Shown: piece after piece, positions 1-12,058 of the stretch
How positions within the stretch are numbered: the first letter of the stretch is position 1
How the letters are laid out: each line of letters begins with the position of its first letter
Origin: Flaccisagitta enflata
Lineage: Eukaryota > Chaetognatha > Sagittoidea > Aphragmophora
DNA length: 64,000 nucleotides
Assembly: GCA_965153355.1 (NCBI GenBank)
Contig: OZ231127.1
Location: forward strand, 92,132,001-92,196,000
Reading direction: 5' to 3'
Translations under genes and position numbers: made by a program
Notes under the pieces: generated by a model
Told to the model about the DNA's origin: nothing
What the model saw: only the letters and a program-made list of their open reading frames with translations
The model's database searches: none

Positions 1-335
1 ACATGTTGGAGAATGATTGATCATTTTCAAACTTTGGTTATTTTCTATCAAAACATTCATGATAAAAAGAAGGTATAGTTGCTAAAATGTAAAAATTCTA
101 ATGAATAAATAATTAAAGTATATTAAACTAGAATATAAATATGAAACCTTAAATATTAAAGGTTAAAAAAAGAGAAAAAAAAACTGTGTATCAAAAATTA
201 AAAGTAGAAAAATTAAAAAGAAAAAAGTCAAAAATTAAAAGTAGAAAAATTAAAAAGAAAAAAGTCAAAAAGTAAAAAAAAGATGAAAAAAATACGGAAA
301 ACTCAAAAATAAAAAAATGAAAAAAAAATAAGGAA

Positions 336-490
336 TAAGGGATACACACTAGACCATTTGGGCAGGAGCAGTAAGGTCCAAAAATAAAAATCATAAAAAA
401 AGTAAAGTGACTGACCGACCAACCGACCAACCAATCAACCGACCGACCGACAGACAAAGCGGGTTGTAGAGTCGCTTGCACACAACTAAA
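336..490 (+). mobile_element. Helentron/HINE-like short element, internally deleted
   Basis: It has a GGATACAC head remnant near 340, the GGGCAGGAGC block, a GACC/GACCAACC core (about 410-455), the ACAAAGCGGGTTGTAGAG stretch, and a decayed terminal hairpin AGTCGCTTGCACACAACT before CTAAAA. It is a copy of the family found throughout the window. Confidence 0.6.
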
Positions 491-802
491 AATGAAAAAT
501 AAAAATTGAAAAAAGAAAAGTGAAAAACGAAAAGTAAAAATTGAAAAGTAAAAAGTAAAAAATAGAAATTTAAAAATGTAGAATAAAAAATAAAAAACGA
601 AAATGAAAAATGATCGCAAAAAATTCATAATGAGTAAAAAAGATGGACAAATGATCACAAAAATCCATATTGAGTAAAAAAGACGGACAAAAAAAGTGAC
701 AGCAATGACAACAATAATAACGCCTCAAATAACGCCATATGGACGCCAAAATGGCGTTACGTTGCCATGGCGAATACTGGAAATGGCGTTACGACAAAAG
801 TC

Positions 803-1195
803 GGTATGCAATGGGTTGGTCACAAGTGGCGAGACTGGATTTATTCTGCTGGGAATTTGCCTCACATTTATCTCATTATTATGCTTTCACTGATTGTTAC
901 AGGCAAATGCGCTCCAACATGTCGCGAGTGGCGAGACTTGATTCATTCTGCTGGGAATTGGCTTCACATTGATCTCATTATTATGCTATTTGTTATTACA
1001 GGCAAATGCGCTCCAACATGTCGCGAGTGGCGAGACTTGATTCATTCTGCTGGGAATTGGCTTCACATTGATCTCATTATTATGCTATTTGTTATTACAG
1101 GCAAATGCGCTCCAACATGTCGCGAGTGGCGAGACTTGATTTATTCCGCCGGCAATTGGCCTCACATTCATTTGGCCGACTTCAGCATTTGTCGT
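803..1195 (+). repeat. Tandem array of ~99-bp units
   Basis: GGCAAATGCGCTCC recurs at 902, 1001 and 1100, giving a 99-bp period; a diverged first unit begins near 803. Each unit contains CGCGAGTGGCGAGACTTGATT. The mirror block at 12460-12950 has one unit fewer. Open frames across the array shift between units, and no protein is apparent. Confidence 0.85.
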
Positions 1196-1694
1196 GGAAT
1201 CGTGTCGAGTTATTTCGGCAACACTTCCGGTGGACACACGCCCAGATCCTGTCATCACACCAGCTGCCAAACTGTCGCTCACAGGTAGTTGAAGGATGAT
1301 TAACAGTCACTCACTTTGAAGGAGGATCCCGTTTTCACACCAGCTGGCAAACAGTCAATCGCTTAAGGGTGCCAGTTGCTCAAATGACACACAAACTGTG
1401 ATTGGTTCAACACTAAGTTCGCGCTTGAATCCCGTTGATCCTGAGTGTCTAATCGTGATGAATCATTGCAATCAATCATTCAATTCATTCAGTCTAAGAT
1501 TCGTGTATATTTTGCTTTTGATTTGAAAAGTGAATGATGAATTTATTTCTATAAGTTAATTTACGCCAAATTTGAATCTTAGCTCATTTTAAATTCTGCG
1601 AATATTTTCTTTTAATCCTACCAATTGTACCTTTTCTCTATGTTTCTTCCTAGGACAATTAAAATGTCTTGACTGTAACATGCAAATCAGTTTT

Positions 1695-1864
<170 letters not shown>

Positions 1865-1907
1865 GAAATCAATGTAATCAACGTCCCTTGCACTTTTTTC
1901 ACATAAG

Positions 1908-3169
1908 GCGTATGGCGGACTATTTGGAGTTTCTGACACGACGTATCCGCCCATGTCCAAAAACAGTCGCTTTTGATCTCGATATCTACAGTTGGAACTT
2001 TGCCACTGGAGTCCGCTGGGCAGATTACCTCACCAATTTCTTTGAGGTGATTAATTTATGTCATTACGTTTTCAAGCTCGTCCAATAATCTTTCCAAATT
2101 AACGTTGGTTGATCGCACGATAAAACGTTATATTCGGAAAGGTCTTTTTTTCCTGAAGATTTTCTCTGTTTCAGCGACACTTGTTGTGTAAAGTTTTTAC
2201 AACAATTATGATAATGATGTTATGATATTTCAGTTCATGACAGTTCGTCACAATAGATGACATGCTTTGACAACCATTTTATTTCCATACCAGCTAACGT
2301 GTCATTAAAATGGAAAGGAACAGTTTATGACAGCTTATGATAAATGATTACAGTTAACGACATGCTTTGTGACAACCGTTCCCATTCCAGGCGATTTCTT
2401 GCAATTCTCTCCGTCGTTTGTCGCTGAAGTGGAAAGGAACTTTGCAGTCTTGGACTTACCGCAGCGCAGATCAACGAGACTCTTCATCGGCACAACAGCA
2501 GCAGCAGCAACAACAACAACAGCAGCCGCAGCCCGGAGCAGCTGATGCTCCAGCGTTGCCCTTGCCTATGCCCCCCATGCCTGTTGGGCAAGGAGCTTTA
2601 GCTGGAGGGCAAGGAGCCCTAGCTGGCATGGCCTTGCCCCATCAACAAGGACCGCAGAGCCGTGATTATGAGAGAAATCTGTTGGTAAGTACAGTGATAG
2701 TTTCATGGGTTTATTGGTTCATTCAATAATCACACTGATTGATTATTTGATCCATTGATATACCGTTTGATCGATTTATTGATTAATTGATTGCCTTATA
2801 ACCGGATTGATCATCATCCTCATTTGTGATCCATTGATCGCCGATTGATTGACTGATCGACTAATTGACTTATTGATTGTTTGGTTGATGGCCTTGTCAA
2901 TATCCGGATCATGAGGTCAACGTTTAAAACGGCATTCACGTTGGTGTTTGCGACTGCTTTAACTGAGAAACTTCTTGTATACTCTTTATAGGTCAATGTT
3001 GAGAACGGCTTTCACGTTGGTGTTGGCGACGGTTTTGAAGGAACAGCCCGGAGAAGAGTCGACTGCTTCCACCGCCTTTTTCAGCTCATCACCTCCAAAG
3101 CCTGCAACTTACAAAGCTTGGTAAGTAATAATCGTTACCTCGGCTACCAAATCTTATTCTGCTTTAAAG

Positions 3170-3249
<80 letters not shown>

Positions 3250-3932
3250 TACAGGAGGATGTTTGTTACGTTTAGCTCTATCTAGCCGCAGTTAGATTAC
3301 TAAAAACTAGTTTGTTTTTTTTTTTCAGAAAATATTGCTCATAATTTTGCTTCCCTGCCATCTTGCCCACAGGAACTTCCCTTTGACTGGTCAGACAAGT
3401 CAGTCCCCAGTCTATCCCGCCTTACCCGACTGAGATCTTTATTCTTGGACACGGGACTTTTTCTTAAAAGTTTACCCCAACAAAGTCTGGATTCTGTCCT
3501 ATCATCTCTGGTTTATCTCAAGGTGAGAAAATCTGAGCAGGCTGAGCATGATCGAGTTTTGGCTTACCTCCTAAGGTTAGTATGGCCGTTTTGAAAATTC
3601 ATTATAAGGCTTATTTATGTATTCGTTCATTTTTTCATTCATTTATTTACATCCGTTTTTATCTGAAAATTTTCTTTGAGTTTCCCAAAAGATTAGTAAC
3701 ATTCAAAATAATTTCTTGAATTATTTTCAGTATTTTTGATTCTTAAAATTTTTTTTTTATGTAAATCTATCAAAAAATTGTTTGCTTAGATAGAAAATGA
3801 CATTTTTTCCAAAGTATTAGGAATAGTCTTTCAATCGAAATGCGTATATCCGCTGATGGTGTTGCAAAACAGCGTTGCTAATGCATGATGTAGACCAGCA
3901 TTAGCTATCAGCACATGATCTCTCATTCTAAT

Positions 3933-4023
<91 letters not shown>

Positions 4024-7000
4024 GGCGCTGCATCTCTCAGAAAGATGTCCGGTGCAATGGGGTTATCATGTTTACAACATAAAGTCAGCGTCACTAGAAC
4101 TCTTAAATGTAAGTATTCTATGCAATAGATATAAATTCCACTCCGAAGGGCCGATGACCCATGCTTTTACATATGGAGAAATTTATCCTCCTTCTCCTCC
4201 TCCTCCCTCTTCTACGTCCCTCCCACCCTGGCCTCTAGACCCTCGAGACCCAAATCCCAGCCTCAACGCCTAAATCCCAAACTCGAGCACTAAGTCCCGC
4301 TTTGAAGCCCAAATCCCAGCCTCAAGATCCAATTAATTGGATCCAAATCCTAGCCTCTAAGCCTGAATCCCATACTCAAAGGCCTGAATCCCAGACACAA
4401 GGCCTTGATCTCAGCCTAAAGGTCAAACTTCCAACCGCTAGAAGGAAGAGGAGAAATTTCCCCATTTGTGAAAGCATAGGTCATCGGTCTCAAAGGGGCC
4501 GCTGCCTTGCTACCTCCCTCAACTTCAATCACAACCTATTTTTGCAGGGCACGGGTACCCCTGACCATATAACGCTTTTGCGACTATTCTTCTTCCTCCT
4601 TTCTTCTTCCTCCTCTTCTTCTTTTTCCTCCTTTTCTTCTTCCTCCTCTTCAGCTTCTTCTTCTTCTTCTTCTTCTTCTTCTTCTTCTTCTTCTTCTTCT
4701 TCTTCTTCTTCTTCTTCTTCTTCTTCTTCTTCTTCTTCTTCTTCTTCTTCTTCTTCTTCTTCTTCTTTTTCTTCTTCTTCGTCTTCTCCGTCTTCTTCGT
4801 CTTCTTCGTCTTCTTCGTCTTCTTCGTCTTCTTCTTCTTCTTCTTCTTCCTCTTTTTATTCTTCTCCTTCTTATTGTTCGTTTCCTGAACAATGTTTCAT
4901 GTGAACTACCCTAATTTACTTCCTCTTACTCGTCAAATGCAGATAAGTCAATCAAATGGGCTTTTCTTGGGTTCCGTTGAGACTCCGCGTCTCACAACGA
5001 TTCTGCTTCAACGCCATTCCTGGTCCGGACCGGCAGCTCTCCATAGGGCACAGGTAAGAAGAGCGAGAAGGAATGAATGAATGAATGAATCATTATGAAT
5101 GAATAAATGAATGAATGAATGTATGGATTGCCCGCAGCACCTCATAGGGCACAGATATGAAGACTATGAAGAGCGAGCATGAATGAATGAATGAATGAAT
5201 GAATGAATGAATGAATGTTTGAATGGCCAGCAGCACTCCATAGGGCACACTGCATAGGCTGACCACAGGTAGAGAGATCGATGTGAGGGATGACCTTAAA
5301 TATAAATTGTCAAAGTGACCAGTTCTACGGAGCACTTCATAAGGCACGGAATTTAGACAGAAAATGTAACGCCGAAATATGCAATGACCTTAGAAAATGG
5401 CGGATCTGAAAAGAACCAGCAACTTTGGAAGAAAGCTGCTTCCATACAAATTTAGATACTTACCATATTAAAGACAGCTTGTACAATAATTTAGACAATG
5501 ACTAACCTGGTGTATTCAGCCACACACTTCCCAAGTTGATGCTCCTATTGAGACCCGCCATTTTTTATATCCTCTAAGTTAACAGCACCATTGTATTGAC
5601 AAGAAGGCCATGGGGGAATTCTGGTGTAGGGCAGTGTATCGTTCTCAAAAGAGGACATGCTGCTTCATGTTGCTATGTGCTATGTTGCTTACTCATCTCT
5701 CTTGTTTTCCTCTCTTGATCAGGCTGTGATTCCTTGTCTTCACAAGGTTCTGCGAAATGGAGCGCCACGGTGAGCTTACGATGAATCATTATTTTGTTAG
5801 ACCAAGAATGATTCTCACAATGTTTTTTAAACCTCTTCTATGTTGCCTTCACCCTTGAGTGGTGTAAACGATGTGGTAGTTTGCGGGGGCAATTAAGAGT
5901 CAATCATAAATAAATAAACATTTTTTCAGTTTTGTCAACAATTCGACATCATAACGGATGTGTAAAATAACGTTGGTGCAACGCCCATATCAAACAATGA
6001 ACATAATAATTAATCGTGAAAAATCGAATCTTTATTTCATTTTCAGCTTAAAGAACATCAACGAGTTTGTGCTGGAGTCTCCTCCTTGGAAAACTTCGGC
6101 TGTTGAATCTCCGCCGGCCAAAAAGACCAAAGAAGACTCCAGTAAAAAGGCTTCCAGTAAGTAATCAATATACTGACATTCTTGAGTGCAAACTGAGATA
6201 AAAGGCATACTGAGATTTTTACACCGTCTTCGGATCGGACTGTGAAATGGAAAACCTTTATAACTTATAAACCACTAAGAAAAAAGTCATGAAATTTTCA
6301 GTGAATATTGGTAATATGTGACGGTTTTTGCATGTCAAAGCTCAGATCATAGTATAGAAAAGGTGAGGGGAAACAAAATAATGAAAGAACATCTATTTTT
6401 TAAGCAAAATCGCTTTTTTACCTGTTCTTTATCGGAAGGTGCTGTTTTTTTCCTTAGAATATGCAGCAAATAGATATGCATAAAGGTAACATCTGTCATT
6501 TGAAAAATAAATCCAGAATTGCAAATGCAAAGCAATTTCAAGCAGATAAAGATGCTCCTTACAAGGAAATGGGGGAAAATTGATCTTGATCAAAAGGAGT
6601 TTTCATTCAATCTTTTCCATACCTTTCTGCTCTGCTGGTCAGGCTTTGACATGCCACAGCCGTCATATGTTTCAGTATTCACTGAAAATTTCATGATTTT
6701 TTTCCAAGTAGTTTAGGAGCTATAAAGGTTTTGCATTTCACAGTCCGATCAGAAGACGGTGTAGATGCATACTGAGAAATGAGAACATACACTGAGTTAT
6801 TAGGATGCATACTGACAATTTTTTGATGTACACTGAGATATTAAAGGGCAAACCGAAATTGTGGGACCCAGTGTTTCATATGAAGATCCGTGTTTTCCTG
6901 CAACAACGCAACTTCTTATTTGGCTGCTAGCTTGTTACCAAAAATGTTTTCTCTTTTTAGTCGCGGACTCCAGAGATTTTGTCCGTCCGTCGATCCGTCT

Positions 7001-7273
7001 GTCCTTCGCTCCGTCCGTTGATCCGTCCATCCGTTCGTGATGATCGAATTTAAAAAGTTGTACGCCCCTTTCCATCCGTCCGCGACGACACTTTAACCCC
7101 GCGCTACTTGTTGGTTGAGAACCTGCGTGCCTACGACTCTTGAAATATGTACTTTTGTATCTATGTGTGTAGAGGATATAATGGTGTCATTTTTTGTTTC
7201 AGGTCTCGATTTGGACGCCCTCTTTCGAAAACTTTGCTCCTGCGGCTACCACAAAGGACATTGGGCATTGTGA
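1908..7273 (+). CDS. F-box/LRR-like protein, nine 3' exons (5' end outside or unrecognised)
   Basis: Exons joined by GT-AG introns in one consistent frame: 1908-2046, 2391-2684, 2992-3120, 3373-3522, 4025-4108, 4943-5053, 5723-5769, 6047-6156, 7203-7273 (TGA stop). They give about 377 residues of C-terminal sequence. The first exon reads RMADYLEFLTRRIRPCP and could begin at its ATG (1912), but an acceptor (ATAAG) precedes it, so it is probably internal. Leucine-rich, LRR-like segments follow (LRRLSLKW; LTRLRSLFLDTGLFLKSLP; VYLKALHLS; SASLELLNIS; AVIPCLHKVL). Exon 2 inserts a linker with 11 Gln and a Pro/Gly/Ala-rich stretch. The C-terminus has a Lys-rich, NLS-like patch (PPAKKTKED) and ends CSCGYHKGHWAL. 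The pattern of LEFL..R followed by solenoid repeats recalls FBXO33/FBXO39-type F-box proteins, which select substrates for SCF ubiquitin ligases. No F-box is visible here, so the family is inferred while the exon model is strong. Confidence 0.75.
3170..3249. repeat. (ACA)n intronic microsatellite
   Basis: About 26 pure AAC triplets in the intron between exons 3 and 4 of the F-box/LRR-like gene. Confidence 0.97.
3935..4020. repeat. (CT)43 abutting a splice acceptor
   Basis: The tract ends directly at GCAG before the exon starting at 4025, so it makes up the whole polypyrimidine tract of that acceptor. Confidence 0.97.
4190..4590 (+). repeat. Degenerate ~20-25-bp tandem repeat element
   Basis: Variants of CCCAAATCCCAGCCTCAAGG recur from about 4245 to 4430. 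They are followed by GAGAAATTTCCCCATTTGTG, a GGGGCCGCTGCC block near 4495, and AACGCTTTTGCGACTATT near 4571. The same modules occur at 32570-33095, so this is a dispersed family sitting in an intron. Confidence 0.7.
4655..4850. repeat. (TTC)n microsatellite with variant TCG units
   Basis: Long TTC run in the intron before the exon at 4943, with TCTTCG and TTTTTC interruptions near 4767-4840. The polyserine it would encode is not considered a protein. Confidence 0.95.
5023..5345. repeat. Tandem copies of an exon end plus (GAAT)n
   Basis: The end of the exon at 4943-5053 (CAGCTCTCCATAGGGCACAG) recurs in the following intron at about 5135-5155, 5228-5250 and 5327-5348. The first two of these are separated by GAAT runs. 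Confidence 0.75.
6222..6761. mobile_element. TA-flanked fold-back MITE (Tc1/mariner-like)
   Basis: Terminal inverted repeats begin CACCGTCTTCGGATCGG and end in the complement ...GAAGACGGTG, flanked by TA on both sides (6220-6221 and 6762-6763). The arms continue imperfectly inward for over 150 bp. There is no coding capacity. A 751-bp relative lies at 45056-45806. Confidence 0.85.
6959..7095 (-). mobile_element. HINE-like element copy, GTCGCGGAC subtype, degenerate
   Basis: On plus it starts AGTCGCGGACTCC, then has GTCCGTCC repeats, then GTCCGCGAC (7078-7086), which is complementary to the start. It lies in the last intron of the F-box/LRR-like gene. Confidence 0.65.
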
Positions 7274-7779
7274 TGTTAAAAATTGTTCTGACGTTGTGAC
7301 ATTATGACGTTGTGACGTCGTGACGCTAGAGTACCGGATGGTTTGATAAAGATTTTTTTGTTAATCGCAGGATATCTTGTAAGGATCTGCCGTAAATTGT
7401 GACGCAGATCTTACCAGTTGTCAGAAGCTGCAGATTTAGATTATTTAAATTTCATTTTTCATCTTTATTATCTTTTTTAGCTAGTTATTTTGATGTAATG
7501 ATTGAATTTAAATATAAATTGAATAAGAAAAAAATTGAAACAAAAAGAAAACCTATCTATTTACCATCCGATAATAGAGCGGGCTTTGTGATAAAAAATT
7601 CTTTGACGACTTTTCAAAGATCCCAGAACCAGTCTCAATTCATTCAATCATGTCTGACTTACATGTTGTTGCTGACCCTCTATTTTTCAAAAGTACTAGA
7701 ATTACTTAGCCGTAGTGCTTAACTAAGTCCTATCCATCCCATGCCTAAATGATATCCTCATTCAATTTGAGAAACAGCT

Positions 7780-10700
7780 ACGCGTTATCTCCGTGAATGA
7801 GAACTATCAACAGGCATGAAGTGTGGACACTAATTAACTTCACTACAGCAGCGAAATATAGCTGGCTCGAAAGGAATCGCGCTGATGAACCGAACTGTTC
7901 TGGGATCTTCGAAAATCAGTAATTTTTTATCGCAAACCCGTCATTATCAGATGAGTAATAATAGGTTCTTTTCTTGTTATTATATTTAAGTCTGTCATTA
8001 CATCAAAATATTAGCTAAAAAAGATATTAGATGAGTGAGTAAGTAATCGTCTGCATTCTGATATCTGCGTCTGTAGCAATCCGCAAGGTATCCTGCGATT
8101 ATTTAAAAAATCTTTAACTCATCAGCGCTGTCACGACGTCTGGCATCATAATGTCTGACGTCGGTGTTTTATCACAATCTTAATTAATCTTATGTGCTCA
8201 AGGCTAAAGATTTCGAACGCCGGGCGAACGAAACAAATGTTCGTCTACTCTGCATCAAACTCAACCATATTCAAGTCATGTGATTTCAACCAACAAATAT
8301 GCCAGAAATTAAATGTAGTCATATTTGGCGAAAAGAGACATATTTTAAATTCGTCATCTGTTTAGTGGACCTCCTTTGAACTGAAACACGTTTAAGTGGT
8401 TAATTCTCTAGTCCATTTAAAAGTTTTGGCAAACTGACAACTGAAAGTTGCGTGGAAGCTCTGGATCTTCGGTCCCAATTTCGGTTTGCCGCTATATCTG
8501 GTCCATCAAGTGTCGAAGTAGCCATCTAATAACTCATTAATATGTTCTCATTTATCGTATGCATCACCGTCTGATCGGACGTAAATCCAAAACGTTTATA
8601 TACTAAATGCTGGAAAAATCGTAAATTTTCGGTGAATATTGGAAACATGGCGGTTTTTGCATATCAGCTCAGATCATAGTATAGAAAATTGAAGGAAAAA
8701 AAAGGTGATGCTTCATTTTTTATCAAGATCAGTACCCTTGATTTAGAGTTATCTTTTTCACTTGAGTACTGCGTTTCAAAGATATTAGTTCATACTAATG
8801 TTGAATGTTTTATTATGTGTCTGTCTGTTGCTGTCTAAAGCATATTTATCACTTTGTAGCGATTTCTTAAAGATGTTCTTTGTATTGTTACTGATCGCGA
8901 AAACGACTAAATTCGCTCGTATTCTGATATTCTGAAAAATTCGTGTTAGTATTTATAAGATTATCATTTTCATTTCTGATCCGTACTTTACTGGAAATAT
9001 TTGGGTCTTGTGTTTTAACCAACCAGTTTTCCAGGGAAAATATTTAAGCTCATTGATATTCTTAGCTGAAAATGGCATTCGATTTTCGATTATGTATGTT
9101 CATTATTTGATATGGTTTACTGCTGTGTATCCGTATCGGGTGATGTGTCGAAAAAATGTTTGTTATTTATGATTGACTCTTATTTTGCATTTACCATGTT
9201 TACACTGCTCAGGTGGCGTATGAAAAAGTTCGTGTTGTGAATCATTCTTGGTCATAACAAATAATGATTCATCATGAAAGCACAAGTGTACCATTCAGAA
9301 CTATTGAACAAGTCACGAATCAGAAGTAGAACATGTACATGTGTGTCTGTTTTGAGAACATTCTTATTTACAATTCCCCATGTTTATTATCATGTAATGG
9401 TATTATTAACATCAGAATATAAATGGCAGGTCTCAATGAGCATCAACAGGAGAAGTATTGAATATGACATAACAATGAACTAATATGACAGTATCTAAGA
9501 AACTGTATGGAAGCATTTCTTCAAAGTTGCTGGTTCTTTCAGTCCTCTAAGATCATTATATTTCAGCGTTCTGTCTAGAATTCATGCATATGAAAATTAA
9601 CTCTAAATAATCACAACAGTATTAAAAAGATCATCTTTCGTCTCTACTGTGGTCATTTGTTGTGCTATCAGTGCTGCAACAAACATTCATTCATTCATTC
9701 ATTCATTCATTCATTGTTAAATATACTTCATGATCTTCATATCTATTGCCTGCGAGTACGCAGGTATTCCCATTCATTCGTTCATTTATTCACGATCATA
9801 ATATTCATTCATTCATTCATTCATAATAATAACTCTGCTATGGAAAACTATATCAACTAGTAACAGAGCAAGCATTGACATCTGCATTGGTAGGGTGGAT
9901 TCACATGGTGTGTTCAGAAACAGCAGAAGAAAAGTAAGAAGAACATGAGGGAAAATAGTCACCAAAAAGCAGAAGTCAGAAGTACCCGTGCCCTCTATAA
10001 ATTTATGATGAGATGAAACAGAACAGCAGCCTTGTCTGATGACTATGCTTTCTGAAATGGGGAAATTTCTCTGCTTCATCTCAGCAGTTGGAAAGTTTGG
10101 CCAAACTGAATCAAAAAACGCTCAATCAAATGCAAGTTCAGGCAGTATGGGATCAGGCAAGGCAAGTTTGAATCCAGTAATTGAATCTTAATTGAATTTA
10201 TTCAAAAATAAGTTAGTGTGAAACTGGAATATAGTACATTATGTAAGCATGGATATATATGAGTAATTTATCTATTATAGTCTTTGTGAGATCTGAAACT
10301 GACTATGTTGTGATGATATTGTTGCACCAGACATCTTTCTGTGAGAGACATCAACACCTCCTGTGAGAGAGGAAGTAATTAGAATGAGAGATCGTGTGAT
10401 AGCTAATGCTGGTCATCATTAACAACACTTGTTCCCCAACTATATCATTGTGCGCATTTCAGTTGAAACTGTTCTGTTCTTTGGAAAAAAATGATGTTTC
10501 TATCTGTATGCCACTGATAGTTATAAATTTTAAGATAAAGTGTAAAATAATTCAGAAGTATTTTTGTGAAACTCAAAAGAAATTTGGGCGGATAAGCAAA
10601 TGATGAAAAATGAACAATATAATCAAACCTTATAATGGTACCTCATAACCATATAACCTTGAATAACCAAAACTCGATGTATTTCAGTACTCGTTTTCTC

Positions 10701-12025
10701 ATGAGATATTCAGTGATGGACGAAGTCAGATATTTAAGAAAAGTCGGTATCAAATAGATACTCAAATCAGTAAGCGTGGTGGACTATTTAATCAAAAAAA
10801 TGTGTTGGAATAACAAGTATGAAACTATTTCTGAAAAAAATAGTGGTTTTAATAATCAACTGCGAGCTGGAATAAATTAGACAATCTCTGATTGTGTTGG
10901 CCATTGTTGTTGTTGTGTGTATTGTGTTGTTGTGTTGAACCTGACTATTTATTGTGTTGTGATAAACTGTAAAAGTGCCGAATGCATGAACTGTAGTTAC
11001 GACTGAAGTGATATTTGAAAAACGTGGGCGGTCGTATCTCCCGACCGTTCGTAAAACCGTCTCAGCAGCGTTGTGGCGTTGTTCTCGCGTAAGTTTCTCG
11101 GTCGCTTGTCCTGCGCCCTTAACGAAACTGCCGTTTTGCGCGACTCGTCGGGTTAACAGCAGTCGACCAGTCGATCGGTCGATCAATCGGCGTGGAATGC
11201 AAGCGGTTGATGATCATCCGGCCGCAGCGTCGGTGTCAATAAAATCGATCGAAGCGGGCATCAGCGGATCATCGGTGTGATTGTGATGTTGTAAGTATGA
11301 ATATCTGTCACAACAGATTTCTCTCATAACATTCATGTTGATGAAATTTATTCATCTGAGATCTATTACTCGACAAAAACCTTATTTATTTAGCGAAGAT
11401 GTTAAGTGCTGAAATTTGCTCCAGCGTTGTATGATGCGATAAAATCTGTTGATGCTGCATTAATCAGTTTAGTTACTCTCAGCGACTAACCTTTGAAACA
11501 AACACCTGGGAGAACAGTTAATCACAAAAACATGTCGTTAACTGTAATCATTATCATAACAATAATAACTGTTCCTTTCATTTAATGACGTTATATTAAT
11601 AAATGGTTGATAAGCTGTAATGTCTATTATCATGAACAATGTATAACATCATTGTAATTTAATGCTTTACGCAGCAATGTCGCTGGTAGAAAATCTTGGG
11701 GAACCCTTCCGAATATAACGTTTTATCGATAGCGATCAACTGGCGATTAATTGGAAAGATGTGGACGAACAATATATTGTGTAAATTAATCACCTCAAGA
11801 AGTGGTGGTAGCAGACTCAGTGGCAGAAGTTAACTAGCAGATATCGAGATCAAAAATTATTTTGTTTATGACACGTAAGTGATAAAAACCAATGGTCTCA
11901 TATCTTATAAAAAAGTGTGTGTGTTTCCTTTGGTAATATGTGTGTATTATTAATGTGTAATATTAATGTATAGTCAAAAAAATATTATTATTATTATTAT
12001 TAGAGTGTGTGTGTGTTAGAGTGTG

Positions 12026-12058
<33 letters not shown>

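Noticed and set aside
739-1288. Overlapping frames with repeated Cys/Trp motifs
   Set aside because: They follow from the 99-bp tandem repeat; frames shift between units and are not conserved as protein.
2914-3200. CRISPR-like or phage features
   Set aside because: The spaced GATTGATTGA motifs have no constant repeat/spacer structure, and the DNA is eukaryotic.
4302-4904. 200-residue frame, mostly polyserine
   Set aside because: It is a (TTC)n microsatellite in an intron; the opposite strand gives polyarginine equally well.
11008-11280. GC-rich 90-residue frame, proline/arginine-rich
   Set aside because: It lies in the ragged mirror arm, opposite left-arm intron sequence (about 2690-2890), with no splice or domain support.
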